From: Notospermus geniculatus | Taxonomy: Eukaryota > Nemertea > Pilidiophora > Heteronemertea > Lineidae | Direction: 5' to 3' | DNA: 64,000 nt | Assembly: GCA_002633025.1 (NCBI GenBank) | Contig: NMRB01002535.1 | Span: forward strand, 1-64,000 | Part shown: positions 1-12,510 of the stretch, one piece after another | Position numbering within the stretch: position 1 is the stretch's first letter | Layout: the number at the start of each line of letters is the position of its first letter | Notes under the pieces: model-generated | Database searches by the model: none | What the model was told of the DNA's origin: nothing | What the model saw: the letters and a program-made list of their open reading frames with translations, nothing else | Translations under genes and position numbers: made by a program

Positions 1-1010
1 ATTGTACAAGAAAAGTTGGTAAGACACCATGGCATTTGAAATTTCAGATTACAGATAGAAGTGGGAAAGTGGTGAATTTCAGAGGAACAAGAATTATGAT
101 TCATTTTACCCTTGCAACTAGTAAACTGGAATTTAGTTCCGGTACCAACTAAGAGATGGCAGCTCAGCTTTGATGTCAGCTAAGCTCACCATTCAGGATT
201 AGTTCCTAGAGTATCCACGAGATGGCACTGTTGAAACTTAGAGTTGTAGGCCAAACCATGAAACTATTCCAGTTTGATTTGATGAACTATAAATAGGAGA
301 CGACCCCCTATAAGGGTAAGAAATGGGCACTTGTTTTGAAACAGACTATAATCCATAAATTTTGAAACAGAGAGTAGTACAAAAGGAATGATTTTGCCTG
401 GCAACGCCGCTTCCTACACATATAGGTTACATAGTGGTGAAATATTGGAGCCCCCACTGCGTTGTGATGTGGTTTCGCGAAACACACACTTTAAATGCGA
501 TCACGATTTCCGCGAAATGGCACCAGCAGCTAGTCTATTGAACATTGTATATAGGCCTGGCAATGCATTAAACTCCAACGAACTCGGAATTTTTTCCAAT
601 AAATTTATAGCCGTAACATGTGGCAATTCAATTGTATGGTGATGTATATAGAGACATAGGCCTATACACGGCACACGACAGCCGGTTTGTACATTTAGGC
701 CTATACGCAATGTTCACACGGGTGCAAAAATGGATAGACCAGTTGATCGTGACGCCTCTGGATCGGTAACTACAATCTGGAATATTCGAGAACTTTCTTA
801 AAGCTCAAAATTCTCCTTCACTTCGGGTTGTGAAATAAAGATGAACTTTGGCCTTTGTGAACTTTATGGCTTCAAAGCTGGATGTGGTGGACAAAATGAG
901 TGAGTTGTACATTTAACACAGTAAACTTCCGGCACGGCCATTTATTCAGTAGGAAATGTGTTGTATGGGCTAAAAGGAAGATTAGTTAGCGTTCTTTCAT
1001 TAGCACTTTC
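1..1010. other. gene-free host sequence
   Basis: I see no recognisable coding sequence or repeat structure here. The short open frames (for example 388-642) have no motif I recognise and no splice context that supports them. Confidence 0.5.
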
Positions 1011-1014
1011 TTAC

Positions 1015-1221
1015 AGTATAAGTAAAACGAGGGGACCGAGTGATGGATGTGAATGTGTTTTGCAGCGGCAGCAGGGTTTTTGCTATAATTTTAGCACTTT
1101 TCATGGGTTTTTCGACACTTGAAAAATCGCACTTTTCAAGGAAAAATGCTTAAATTTTAGCAAAAACCCTGTTGCCGATACAAAAAGTCTTCCGTCTGGA
1201 TCCCCTCGTTTTACTTATACT
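1015..1221. repeat. fold-back MITE-like element
   Basis: The ends are inverted copies of AGTATAAGTAAAACGAGGGG. Inside, a second inverted pair (about 1070-1100 and 1140-1173, starting CAGGGTTTTTGCTA) forms a long stem. It is too short to code and is probably a non-autonomous DNA transposon. I could not define a target-site duplication. A diverged partial copy of the interior lies at 2897-2995. Confidence 0.7.
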
Positions 1222-1754
1222 AATGGTGGCGTGTGCAAGCTATCATCCCGCTATGATCACAAGGTTGGTTTTCCGTTGCTAGCCTTTCAAATATTCAATG
1301 CGTGACAAGAACTAGGTCAACGAGAAGGATTTCCGACATTCCCCGAATGTTCACTGTCGAAGAATTTTAGGTTACCGGTCAGAACGTCCATTGGTCGAAA
1401 CGATCTAACTTCGGGATTATACGGAAGTAATCGGAAGCGCCCATGTGTGAGCTCAATCAATGTCAATATTGACATAGTGGTTTAGCCGCACAGAGTGACT
1501 ATGAATAGGGAATATTGTGTGTTGGAGGGTGCAAATTTATGGGAACAGCCGAACTGCCTGTTTTAATGAAACATTTTTGGTCTAAAATGCTTATATTTAG
1601 GTCGAATTTGGGAATTTAAACACTACATTTGATGTACCAAATCCCAGGAATACCATTGGAAATAGTTTCGATTCGTTCAGACAACTCCTTAAAGCTTTTC
1701 TGTTAGTCAGGCAGAGACCCACTAACGGGGATTATAACACTTGAGGTGCTAAGT

Positions 1755-2297
1755 ACACAACTTGAGCATGTTTGGAATCACCCCCAGACATNTGATTTTC
1801 AGGTTACGCCACCTGGCGGCCATATTGGATGTCCAATCGGGCCGAAACTTGGTATTTTTAAAGGTACCCGTCCAATGCATGTTTATGCAAGATATGAAGT
1901 CGCTTGGTGAAATAATGACAAACTGTGGCAGGTTCGTCACTTTTGTCGAACTTTGACCTCTGTGACCTTGAAAAGTAGGTCAAATCAAAAACCCGTTATA
2001 TATGTTATGTATCCTTATTACATACACCTATGATAAAAATTTGGAGAAGATCTAGTCATTAGTTCAGGAGTTATTGCACTTTTTGTGTTTTCGGTTTCCG
2101 CCACCTGGTGGCCAAGCTAAGAGTCGAATCGGACCGAAACTTGGTGTCGTGGGTCATCTGACCTAGGGGTATATATGTACCAAGTTTCAGATCAATAGCT
2201 CTGGCGTTTACGAAACGTGCCCTGCTAACGGAACACGACGACGACGACGGACGACGGACGCACAACCATTGTATAAGCTCACCACGGTGAGCTAAAA
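1755..2297 (-). repeat. interspersed repeat family R1, copy A (truncated)
   Basis: This is the reverse complement of the left part of the repeat at 28984-30180. They share the segment around GGCGGCCATATTGGATGTCC and the end that reads AGCTCACC..GGTGAGCT. The family has no long open frame and looks like a non-autonomous mobile element. Copy A is cut off on its left side. A third, incomplete copy lies at about 15880-16850. Confidence 0.65.
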
Positions 2298-2896
2298 ATC
2301 GAGCAAAAATACTTTCAAATTGGCTGTGTCGCTGGGATTGACGTTGTTGGAAAGGGCTTTTGCCGCACTATCGGCCTACATGTTCAGTTTGCACGCCACA
2401 CCACCGAGAAACATTTAGCGAATTTATTTTTACGCCAATGTGCTTAGAACTGGCCCTGTCGAATGGCAAAGCTGGCCATTCCAAAACGCGCCTGTTCGAG
2501 AACTTGAATGAAGGTGAATTTCATTTTTCTGTATGAATTCACTCAACTGGCAACTGCTTACGATAATTTGGATACCCACAATTGTACAACTCATCGCTTG
2601 CAAGTCTCCATCCTCGACAACAGACGGCCTCGCCGAAAAGTGTGGGAGTGGAGGGCCCAGCGCATACTACTCTCCATTCCAATTCCGATTGGCGCGAGGT
2701 TTATTAACGATAGCTCCGCAACGGCTGGGCCGAATTTGATGAAACATACGTCAATCGACTTGTCTTTCTTAGCGGTACAGCCATCATCACTGTCATTGAA
2801 GTTGTCCTTCAAGATGGCGGCAAGGAGGTTTGACCTGTGTGCTCCTCTTCCAAACTAACACTTTTTATGGATTAGACGTGGTTGATGTGAACTTCC

Positions 2897-2995
2897 AAGN
2901 TAGGCAGCGGCAGTGCAATTTTGCTACTTTTTAGGTACTTTTCATGGTTTTTTGACACCTGAAAAAATAGCACTTTTCAAGGGAAAATGCTTGGG
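2897..2995 (+). repeat. diverged partial copy of the 1063-1155 repeat
   Basis: It shares the order CAGCGGCAG, TTTTGCTA, CACTTTTCATGG, a TTTGACAC-like block and CACTTTTCAAGG with the interior of the fold-back element at 1015-1221. It lacks the terminal inverted repeats. Confidence 0.55.
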
Positions 2996-3254
2996 ACTTG
3001 GGACTTATTTTATTCCTACGCTGCGATGAGGTCGCGGACGTACACGTCGGCCAAATCTGGCCGATGTGATGCGTTCCACGGCTACACAGGTCTGTGCAAA
3101 AGCAGTCTCACGCAAGCAGTCTCGCGCAGCCTGTGTGTACACAATGAATCTGCATTTGCTAATAAATACTTATAACCACAGATCAGGTCAGCTGCCCCTG
3201 CATTCAGAGAGACTTTTTACAACTCAAGTCTTTGAAAACAAATCGAGGGGAAAC

Positions 3255-3345
3255 AAAATCTTCGGTGGTGTGGTGGTTTTGGTGTCCGACTTGCGGTCAG
3301 AAGGTGGGGTGGTGGGCTCGAAACCCACTGGGTGTGAAACGTTTT
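3255..3345 (+). repeat. possible tRNA-derived SINE head
   Basis: The stretch has a GGTGGTGTGGTGG start and, about 55 bases later, GGGCTCGAAACCC. This resembles an RNA polymerase III B box inside a T-arm stem. I cannot fold a full tRNA, so a SINE head or a tRNA relic is the likely reading. Confidence 0.35.
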
Positions 3346-3529
3346 TGTTTATATGGAGACATAGCTTGTTTATTTGATTCGAGACAACAGACAATCCGGT
3401 GGAAACAGCTGAGAATCCTTTTAGCCAGTTGGAGACAATGTCATATCAAGTGGAGACCCAGTTATGTCCATTCGAGTAGCAAAAGAAACTCATTTTAGGG
3501 ACAAGTTAAAGAATCATTTTGTCTCGAGA

Positions 3530-3682
3530 TGAGATCGATTTTTTTTCTCTGTGTAAGTACCTCCCTTTGTCCTTACACTATCATGACTATTATGTCTAAC
3601 AGGTGAGCACATGATCGATTTTTTTCTCTGTGTAAGTACCTCCCTTTGTCCTTACACTATTATGTCTAACAGGTGAGCACAT
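3530..3682 (+). repeat. tandem duplication (~80-bp unit, two copies)
   Basis: The block GATCGATTTTTTT...CTCTGTGTAAGTACCTCC...AACAGGTGAGCACATG occurs twice in direct succession. Its 3' part, GGTGAGCACATGGTTCATGG, matches the right end of repeat family R1 (near 30160), so this may be a duplicated R1 end. Confidence 0.6.
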
Positions 3683-3711
3683 GGTTCATGGACCATTTCA
3701 TCTTGTTCTAG

Positions 3712-6106
3712 GTCTGGTCTGTAATGGAAAAACGACTGATGGATCCAATAACAGACGCTGAAACAGAGAGGCGCTTTCAAGAAAGTATGTCCAGGAATGT
3801 CCTAATGTTTGGATTCAGAGGAACATCACGACTGCTTGAAAATAACAGGTCATTTGCCGCAGTTGCAGCGCAAATCATTACATTATAGCTGGAGTGAACG
3901 AATTGTACGAATTCTATTAGACAGTGATCGATATTGGGTGTTGGAGTGATGATACGAAAAGGCATTAGAGCAGGTAGGACCATCGTGGCTGAAAAATCAA
4001 ACGTCGAATTATGTTTGTCTTCAGATCTGAAATCCTTGCACGACATCTGTGAAGAGATGATCGAACATCGCCTTCGCAATCCTCCGCCGACAGACGAACA
4101 CCTCCTCATTGATGCGCTAATCGAGTCATATGCTCCTTAGGCTTCCTTTACATTGAAGTATACGGTATACGAAAACGCCGGTGAACAATGGCTTCACGGT
4201 CGTGAATCCTCGGGAAGCCTTTGTTAATCGGTGTTTTCGTATACCGTATACTTCTATGTAACGGAAGCCTTATGAACAAATGCGCGATGATGCTGTTACC
4301 CGTCTGGTGGCTGGATTCCACACGACTGGCTACCGTAAGTCTTGCACACAGCTGCCAAAATGTCTCCGTATTCTGATCTTTTGGAGGGCACAGTGAATCT
4401 TTCAAAGACTACATGTGACGCGTAGATTTTAACTGAGAGGTGCCCATGACGACTTTGGGCACTGAGGCATGGCATGACAGATCTGCTCACTGTCATGAGT
4501 AGGGGAGGTTCTGCGCTCCTGTATAATATTTGCTTTTAAAAAATTCTTATTCTGATGTCGATTTCTTGAAGGTTGCAATGACCTCGGAGCTTTTTGAAAC
4601 TTACTATTAACTTCTACATTATTCCAAATTGCCATTTCCAGTGTTGACTTGGGCAATATATTTTATTGTCACACATCCGAGCGTACAAGAGCGGATCGTA
4701 GAAGAGGTATCCGTGGTTTTAGGAGAAGATGAAGTGGATGGTGATAGTGTAGCTCAGCTTGTGTAAGTTGACAAAGTTACAGTGGCTTCACGTGGTAGTA
4801 AGAACAATCAGAAAGCCATCATTTCATCGACTGTCTATGGTATCGCTGAGATCAGATTCGATACGGATACCTGCCTGGTTGATGAATACTAGTATATCCT
4901 TATTTCCAGTTACCTTCGTCAGGTGTTGGATGAGACCCTGAGATGCTCGAAACTTGCGCCTTGGACTGGCCGATACAACCGAGAAGCTGACCATGAACTT
5001 GATGGCCATGTCATTCCAGCTGGTGTGAGTTTTCACCTCATGCATACATGTAGTATCGTGTATACAACAACTACAGTGTAAGCTACCTGCTCTATCAGCC
5101 GAATACAACCATCGAATGGTTCCTCGATCAGACTGAAGCAGCATTGCAACTAAATTGTTTCCTATACCATGATGTTAGCAATTGGATTAAGTCCAATAGC
5201 ATCATATATCGAATCCTACTCAGGACAGCTGCATCCACTGATGGCTAGTAGAAACGGATAGGTCTGGTTAGACCATAATTATGCACCAAAACCTGATCTA
5301 CCATAATTTTGGTTTAGCATTTTCTTTTTTTCTATCTCTAGACCCCGGTGATCCAGGCTTTAGGCGTGTCGTATCAAGATCAGGAAATCTGGCCAGATCC
5401 AAAAATGTATGTGTACAGAATGCAAACTACCATTCGCTGTTATTCACCGGGGGCCTTGGGAACCAAACCGTTCTCTATTCTCAAACAATAGCGTCGATCG
5501 ATTGATTTGGTAAAACAAGTCGCAGTGCAATGCATTGGTATTTTGCATTAAGGCCCGAACCCACTGACGCGTTTTCGCGCAGCGGGACAACGCACCGGCA
5601 GAAAATGCTTTGTTAAAAGGCACCGGACCGAGAAAATAACAAAGGATTTGTCGGGCAGTGATGAAACCGCGGCGGCAAAACGCGACAGTGGGTTCAGGCC
5701 TTTATGGAACGTTTTGGTCCGATGATGGGAGTTCAAATGTATGCACGACATGCATATACAGTACGTCTACATTCTAAGCTGATCTGTAAGAATGTCCATC
5801 AAAACACAGATGGTCGGAATGGACAATTCCATATGTAGCTCTATTTTCAGATTTGACCCAGATCGATTCAGCTCAAAGAATTCACAGTCTCGCTACAGTC
5901 TTGCCTTCGTTCCTTTCGGATTTGCTGGGAAAAGGAAGTGTCCTGGTTACCGCTTTTCGTACGCAGAGGCTACTACTGCCTTGGCGATGATCTTCAGGTG
6001 TTTTGAAATCCAACTTGTGGAAGGTCAGGTGGTGAAGCAAGTGTTCGGACTGGTGACGTCTCCAGCGGAGGAAATTTGGGTTCAGATTAAGAAGAGGAAG
6101 AAGTAG
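3712..6106 (+). pseudogene. CYP20-like cytochrome P450, 3' half; one exon split by a MITE
   Basis: Six exons with GT/AG borders and compatible phases read through in one order: 3712-3784, 4025-4334, 4642-4762, 4910-5024, 5342-5406 and 5851-6106 (stop TAG at 6104). Together they cover a P450 C-terminal half. It includes an ETLR-type K-helix (DETLRCSK), the FDPDRF segment, a haem-loop cysteine in GKRKCPGYRF, and a C-terminus with VEGQVV and LVTSPAEEIW, which resembles the CYP20A1 family. CYP20 enzymes are orphan P450s anchored in the ER membrane. Exon 4025-4334 is interrupted at 4140-4269 by a MITE that puts a TAG directly after the TTA target site. The allele is therefore broken unless the insert is spliced out. 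I see no upstream exons in 1-3711; the 5' half lies outside the window or is lost. Confidence 0.8.
4140..4269. mobile_element. 130-bp Harbinger-type MITE inside a P450 exon
   Basis: The ends are 37-bp inverted repeats with two mismatches (left starts GGCTTCCTTTACATTGAAG, right arm GGCTTCCGTTACATAGAAG). The element is flanked by TTA at 4137-4139 and 4270-4272. A 3-bp TTA duplication is typical of PIF/Harbinger elements. The CYP20-like frame resumes directly after the second TTA. Confidence 0.85.
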
Positions 6107-6210
6107 TCCATGTGAAGAGCGCAGTGAGCTCGTAAGGACTGCACTTTTCCTACTTACATGTACGTCTTGATGGGATTTGGTTTGGCGCTTGTCTAAGATA
6201 TAAATACCGG

Positions 6211-6636
6211 TATATATCGGGTGTCCCAAAAAAAATGAACCGCTTTTTGACAAGTACTTTCTCAGCGATAGATTAACCGATTTCATTGGAAATTTTCACA
6301 TAGTAACCTCAGGGGATCGTCAACAAGTCTGCAAAATATCTAAGAGAGCCGTGGCAAATTATGCGAGTATTGTCAAATTGAAAACAGCAAGTCAAAAAAA
6401 TCCAATATCAGAGCTGTGCAATGTGACCTTCATCATGTTCATGCAGGTGTTGACATGGTGTTTTGAATTTGACAATACTCGCATAATTTGCGACCGATCT
6501 CCTAGATATTTCGCAGGCTTGGTGATGATACCCTAAGGTTACTCACTGAAAATTTCCAATGAATTCGGTTTATCTATCGCTGAGAAAGTACTTGTCAAAA
6601 AAGCGGTTCACTTTTTTTGGGACACCCTATATATAC
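6211..6636. mobile_element. long-TIR MITE (GGGTGTCCCAAAAA ends)
   Basis: Inverted repeats of roughly 110 bases run inward from TATA-rich ends (GGGTGTCCC... at 6219 and its complement ending near 6627). They include ACAAGTACTTTCTCAGCGAT and its complement. The centre is also palindromic (ATGCGAGTATTGTCAAATT and complement). It is non-coding. The TATA context and ends suggest a Tc1/mariner-type non-autonomous element. Confidence 0.75.
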
Positions 6637-6929
6637 ATGCATGTGAAGTCGAATTGCTCAACAATCCCTTCCACAAAGTTTTTGCCTCATCGAGTTCCTT
6701 ACGATTTAGTACGGACGTTGCCGAGTAAGGAACTCTGGTCGGAGGAAACCATAATGTGACGTCACATACGTCTGTCATCTTTGTGTCTACTTAATGTATG
6801 CGGCGTTGATATTGGTTAAAATGTGTGTAAAAACACCTAAATATGTAAATAAAACACTCTAGCACATCATTCATGAGGGTCTGGCCAAGAAAAGAATTGA
6901 CAGTAACTCATATTCAATCAGATACCAAC

Positions 6930-7318
6930 ATTTAATAGACTCTATCACTCCAAAAGAGTGCAGCACCTGATGGGGCAACGTCATGACGTCCCGCGTCGAC
7001 GTCATTTCTGAACGCCACAACGTGACTCGAAAAAAATCGGTTGTTCCACCGATCATGACGTTGTGGAACAACAGACTCTATCACTCCAAAAGAGTGCAGC
7101 ATCTTACGGGGTAGCGTCATGACGTCCCGCACGTCATTTCTGAATGCCATGACGCGACTGGGAAGAAAATCCGGTTGTTTTAGCGATCATGAGGTCGTGA
7201 TACAATGTGATTTTTTTCCGTCTCACCTCAAGACATCATGCAATGACGTGCGGGACGTCATGACGCTGACCCCGTAAGATGCCGCGCTCTTTTGGAGTGA
7301 TATTGTCTATTGAAGTAC
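6930..7318. mobile_element. TIR element with internal tandem duplication
   Basis: The end CTATCACTCCAAAAGAGTGC at about 6940 recurs in direct orientation near 7076, and in inverted form at 7288-7310. GTCATGACGTCCCGC is shared by all three. This looks like a MITE whose left end was duplicated. Confidence 0.7.
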
Positions 7319-7879
7319 ATACCGGTTTCTTTTTCTCAGGTAACAGTTTATCTTCAAGTTCCACTGGTTTGAATCAACCTAACTCGGTGACAATGCCTCC
7401 AGTGATGAGTTCCGCCCGGTGTGACATCAAAAGCAGGATTCCAAACATTTATACCTGAAAAAAGAAGATATTGTAATAAACATGAATACTGACTCAATCG
7501 TAGTTTATTATACAACAATTTCAACTGTGCGAAGTCATCCCATGACTGTCAATCAGTGCAGGTGGAACAAGCACTGATGAAATTTACCATGAATACCGTC
7601 GTGGGTTGGAGAAGTACTTGTACTATAAATACCAACTTTACTGGACAGATACATGTCAACAGAAAAAGTGTGCAGCAAGTTAACAGTCCAGTCAAAATCA
7701 GACATTGAATAAAACGGGAATGAAGCCAATCAACTGGCCGACTGGGAGCGTGAATTCCTGGATTTGCTTGATGCCAAACAAACCCATTTTTCAGCCGAGT
7801 AGGCTACCGGGTATACATGTATATAGAGTCTTTGACAAAAGTTTATCTCCACCTGATACCTTGAATATTTCAAATAGGA

Positions 7880-8305
7880 TTTGGATTTGGGGCTTTGTTT
7901 CATCAAAATATGTTGAGTGCTTGCTGAGATATTTGAGATTATCAAAATTTTGCTAATTTGAGATTTTCCTGCTTTTCAGGAAATTTTGATTAGAAAAAAA
8001 TAACCTCAGAATATGGGTTTACAAAATTTCGGGACTTTTTGCGTTATTTGGGAAGAAATATTGCATATTTTTCAAAATATCAAAATGTATATGTTTTGAA
8101 AAACATGCTTATCTAACCAGTTTATGCTAAAAGTCTGAAAACTTCATACTTCAACGTTTTTAGGTGAGCTCTGTCTACTGATATCAAAATTTGTAAAAAA
8201 TTGGAAATCTTCAAATTATATCGAAATTTTGAAAATCTCAAATATCTCAGCAGCCACTCAACAGATTTTGATGAAAGAAATCGCAAAGTCTTTATGCACC
8301 GGTCA
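7880..8305. repeat. AT-rich inverted-repeat element
   Basis: TTTCATCAAAATATGTTGAG...GAGATATTTGAGATT at 7898-7940 is repeated in inverted, slightly diverged form at 8218-8290. The arms are about 70-90 bases. Nothing in it looks coding. Confidence 0.6.
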
Positions 8306-8895
8306 ATCGGAATCTTGACACCCCCTCAGTCCTCAAGGTTCGACGCTGATCTTTACCCAATGGTATCCACTTAAGTGGGCCAGGGGTTCATTGGCACACG
8401 GATTTCGTCCGATTCCGGTCCGTAAAAACAGATTAAATGGACTTTTGCGTTGTCGTATCCGGAAAAATAGGGGCAAACGGACTGAAAACGTACCGGATCA
8501 GTGCGCCAATGAACCTCGCTTTAGAAGGGAAAGATCGTCGTATCTTGAGTGAAGGAAAAACATGAAAATGTGAATCTTCAACGAATGTTTTGTCTTCAAA
8601 AGGTGAATCGGCGTCGAATATATAAAATACCAAAATCAATAAACTTGGCCTACTTGAATTGATCGTGTTGACAGAAAACTCCCGGCGTTGTGGTTTGCGT
8701 GTCATGTTTACCAGTTTCCACATGTTCCAACCCCCGTGCAATCTTGGCAATTCCAAATGTGTACGGTTCCATGTGTACAACGTGCACGAGATACATGGCA
8801 GGCAATGACCTGTTCATGGACTTATCAAGATTGGATCAGAGATGTCCTATTTCTATACGGATGTAATACTTTTTCTGATGTTTCTTACAGAAGTT

Positions 8896-9297
8896 TTATT
8901 TTCGTGAAAAACGAAAAATACTGCTAGCATGCATTTGTTTGCATCCAAATATGAGTGACTGGTGTAGCGAGCGAAGAGAGAAGTTTTCAGTCGGCGTGCG
9001 AACACCTTGGTGCTTTTTAGTTTGACGCAGGTCAAGCGGAAGCTGATTCCACAACCTAGGTGTTGCACACTCAAACGCCCTGTCACCATAGGAGGAAAGC
9101 CTCCCTCTTCGCTGCACCAACACCAGACCCTCAGAAGAGCGTAGTTGTCGACACGGACAATGGATCTGTGTAAGCTCTCTCAGATAAGCTGGCGCAGTAC
9201 CCATGATACATTTATGGCACAGGATAAGGTTAGGAGTTTGTGAGATTTTAGCGATTTTGCAGTAACTACTTTTATGCCAGCCAGAGAGCAGGCCCAT
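8896..9297 (-). pseudogene. LINE (CR1/L2-type) reverse transcriptase C-terminal remnant
   Basis: The 133-residue frame contains the C-terminal signature of CR1/L2-like non-LTR reverse transcriptases: a KCIMGTAPAYLREL segment, then RSSEG, then YGDRAFECATPRLWNQLPLD. No upstream reverse-transcriptase core is present, so this is a 5'-truncated copy. Confidence 0.8.
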
Positions 9298-9516
9298 GCA
9301 AAACTATAGCTGAAAACAGTGTCCTTGTTGTAAAAAATGTATCACACGTCCACTTATTTAGTGAGTGATCTGCGTTCTCAGCAAACCAGGAGTTTTCTGG
9401 GAGCGCATTGTAAACGAGACACCTGTTGAGGTCTTTGCGTTCCTTTGGTCCATGGGTTCGACGACCTAGCCGAGACGCTACCTGGGAAACAAATCCCTTC
9501 TGTGGATTGTGGATAA

Positions 9517-9647
9517 GGGCTGATTCATACTCGCTTGCGGACCGTCAAGCGCATGAAACTGATCGCAGGTTTCCACGACGTGAATGTGCACACGCAGTGA
9601 AATTGATCATAGTCGGCGCAAAATCCGGACGGAGTATGAATCAGCCT
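9517..9647. mobile_element. 131-bp MITE, family M1, copy 1
   Basis: The ends GGGCTGATTCATACTC and GAGTATGAATCAGCCT are inverted. TAA flanks both sides (9514-9516 and 9648-9650), a 3-bp duplication typical of Harbinger-type MITEs. A second copy lies inside the virus-like element at 49411-49550 and shares GCGGACCGTCAAGCGCATGA. Confidence 0.85.
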
Positions 9648-10088
9648 TAACATATCTATGCTCGGCAGCTCCAGATTGCTGGTTCATTACTGACAAATAG
9701 ACATAAGCGATAGAGACATTCGCGTGATGGGTTGACGAATTCCTCCCTTTACATGTAACTTCTAGGGCGGTGTGATTCTTCTACCCAGACTCTCATGATG
9801 CAATTCTTTTCCCACTTTCATGTACCGGTACTGTACATGTCATGTATTATATGTTGAACTATTAATTTTATTTCCCCTCACAAGTTTAACGATTCGTCAT
9901 TAATCACCTGTCTTTTCACACGCTTATCTGTTTTAATCACCTGTCTATTCACACGCTTATCTGTTTACTTTGTGATCTTTTGCTATCAAGGAGGAATAAA
10001 AAAACTTCAGCACGGAGTCCTATCCTAAGCTGATATGCGTCAAATGCATTGATAGGTTGATACAGATCAAATTTAGAATCGCACGACC

Positions 10089-10185
10089 ATGGACGCTTCA
10101 CCGAAAATATTGCGGAATATTGTCTTCTTTGCAACATGCTTAACATCACTTTTCAATCGTTCTGTCCGTTCCGAGTTGATAGAAG
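10089..10185 (+). CDS. candidate first exon encoding a signal peptide
   Basis: ATG at 10089 opens a frame with a hydrophobic stretch (ILRNIVFFATCLTSLF) and then a polar segment. It ends in phase 1 at a consensus donor (AAG|GTACGT). Phase 1 matches the introns of the CUB/CCP gene that starts about 3.8 kb downstream, so this could be its leader exon. I could not find a CUB acceptor in the matching phase, so the link is unproven. Confidence 0.3.
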
Positions 10186-10797
10186 GTACGTTTTGTACAT
10201 GTTTGCTGTTAGGCCTACACCGATTCCAATTTTCACCATCTCTTTTCTTGAAATATCTATCTTTATATATTATAGACCCGGAAGTTGGCGTTTCAGGAAA
10301 AAAATAACTCACTCAAATCTTTCTACTACATTCTTGAATTGAGAGGACTCAAAGACCACACTAAATCAGTGTTATCTGCCAGTCTTTCCGTACATTGTTT
10401 GGAACCGCTGGCAGATAGATCGGCACGTTACTTTGTAGGCCTTTTTACACGGTGCTGATTCGATGAAAACTACTCCACCCTCTTCGGGTGGGTTCGGTTC
10501 AGGATGGATTGGTCACTTTTACACGGCGCGGGTTCGGTAGCAGTTGATGAAAGGATGGCGGCCATTTTTACCAGCTACGGTTTCGACATAGTATCAGTCC
10601 AGCCTTGGGTTACCACTGGTTATGTCGACTTAGAAATGAGTGCGACACCTTGTTGAAAATCAACTGATCATTGGCCGAGGACCCGATACAAGCTTTCGAC
10701 ATTTACTGTGTCTTCATCAGGTAGGCCTATACCTACTGGCTATATATAGGTTGGACAGGACACCAGTATGATCAATGTGGTGAGGGATATAGTCTCG

Positions 10798-10838
10798 GGC
10801 GCCCAGACCCTGTATATGCATATACGAGGGTCTGGGCT
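10798..10838. repeat. short hairpin (CCCAGACCCT...AGGGTCTGGG)
   Basis: CCCAGACCCTGTATATGCAT is followed by its near-complement ending AGGGTCTGGG. It may be the relic of a small MITE. Confidence 0.5.
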
Positions 10839-12510
10839 ACAGCTCGCATTCCGTTGTGATGGGTGATTTTATTTCAACATGCACCCATCGCTGATTGGCT
10901 AATCAGAAATAGAGCTAGGCATTCATTCCCATCCGCCGATGCCTCCCATTTGAAAATCGCAATCCTGCTGATTGGGCACGAGAAGTGATCATGTGATCTC
11001 ATCATGGCGAAGACCATATAATGTCAGTTGGGATTTCTCGACATCGTCTTCCATACGGATACACAATTCCTGCTCAGTTTTCAGCCTGACAATCAACTCC
11101 AATAAGTTGATGCTGTCCAGTACACTGTCTCAGATCACTTCACCAATCGATTCTTTGCCAGATTCAGACATTTTGGAAGGCTGTGAGGTGAAATATAATC
11201 CATTAATGGAAGCAGCCATCTTATGTCACGTGACCTGCTGCAGCATTACCCACAATGCACTGTGTCACAGTGGAAATGTCGGTGTAGCCCAGACGTTCAT
11301 ATCACGTAGTTTGCAGTGTATTGAACGGCTGGGTGTCCGAGACTAGGAGGGATACTGAGGCATACCTCATGCATACAGTGCACTTAAATTGATTAGGTCG
11401 TGCACGTCTTCTGAATCTGATACGGAGTATTGACGAGCATTGGCATATAATAATAATAATGAATTTATTTAGAACATAATAGATACAAAGAAGAAGAAGG
11501 GCTGACGCCAAAGGCATTAATAGCCCTTAAATGCCCTTGGCATGGGCATCGGCCATTGTCGGCCCCTTTTGGTACGGGACAAAACGATACCGTCCACAAC
11601 TGAGATAATGACAATCTTTTAAACTAGCATATTATACCCATGCGACGGTGCTATGGATGATGGGNGGGGGGTGACTTTTTGATCCAGGGCTATACTTAAA
11701 TCTGGGTCCACTTCAAGCTGTGCCGAATTTCTGTTGGCGCACATTTGAGTATCTCTGGTAGGGTTGAATAATTTTGGGACAACTAAAAGGTTACCAATCG
11801 TCATTGTAATGGGGTTAGATACATTTGTGGTCTCCACCAGGCGTGACGAATTACAGCTAGGCGCTACGCACACGCGTACATTGCCATGATATGCCTAATT
11901 ATACATGTTTTACCTGCATTACCACGTGAAAGCATTGAATACACGAGAAAAAAATAAACAGAAAAGTAAAGAGAAAGAAGAGAAAAATAGCAGATGAGAC
12001 AAAATATACAGAGCGTCACTGAGATTGAATATAAAGTACCGGTATTTGTTCCACTTGGAAAGAGTGGCCTGTACGTGCCATTTAGATCCTTAAACACCTC
12101 CTATAGGTTGGTGGACGATGCTCCGCTGGGTGGTATTTGAGGATCGGTTTTAGACTAATAAATACCCGATTCGACACTCGTGATCCTGAGGGTCCACCCG
12201 GGTACTTGACAGCAAGGTAATTCCAGGTGGTCATGAGGCCATACATGGATTATATCACAAAATAGGCCACTCCACAGACTTGATCATTGTTGAACAGCTG
12301 AATAGATTGGTTTCGGCAAAGATTCTAACGTTTTGTTACTTTCCCCCTAAAGGGCCTATCCACGTGCAGTATTATTGCACAATATGAGGATCCAACTGGG
12401 CAATATCATTGCCAATCTTTCTCCCATCCATTATGCCTGACATGACACCCATTTTAGGCCCCATATTGTGCAATAATATTGTTCCGTGAAAAAACCGCTT
12501 TGAGCGTCAA

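Noticed and set aside
2508-2858. 116-residue plus-strand frame as a gene
   Set aside because: No recognisable motif; two other frames over the same stretch are equally open, and no splice or promoter support is seen.
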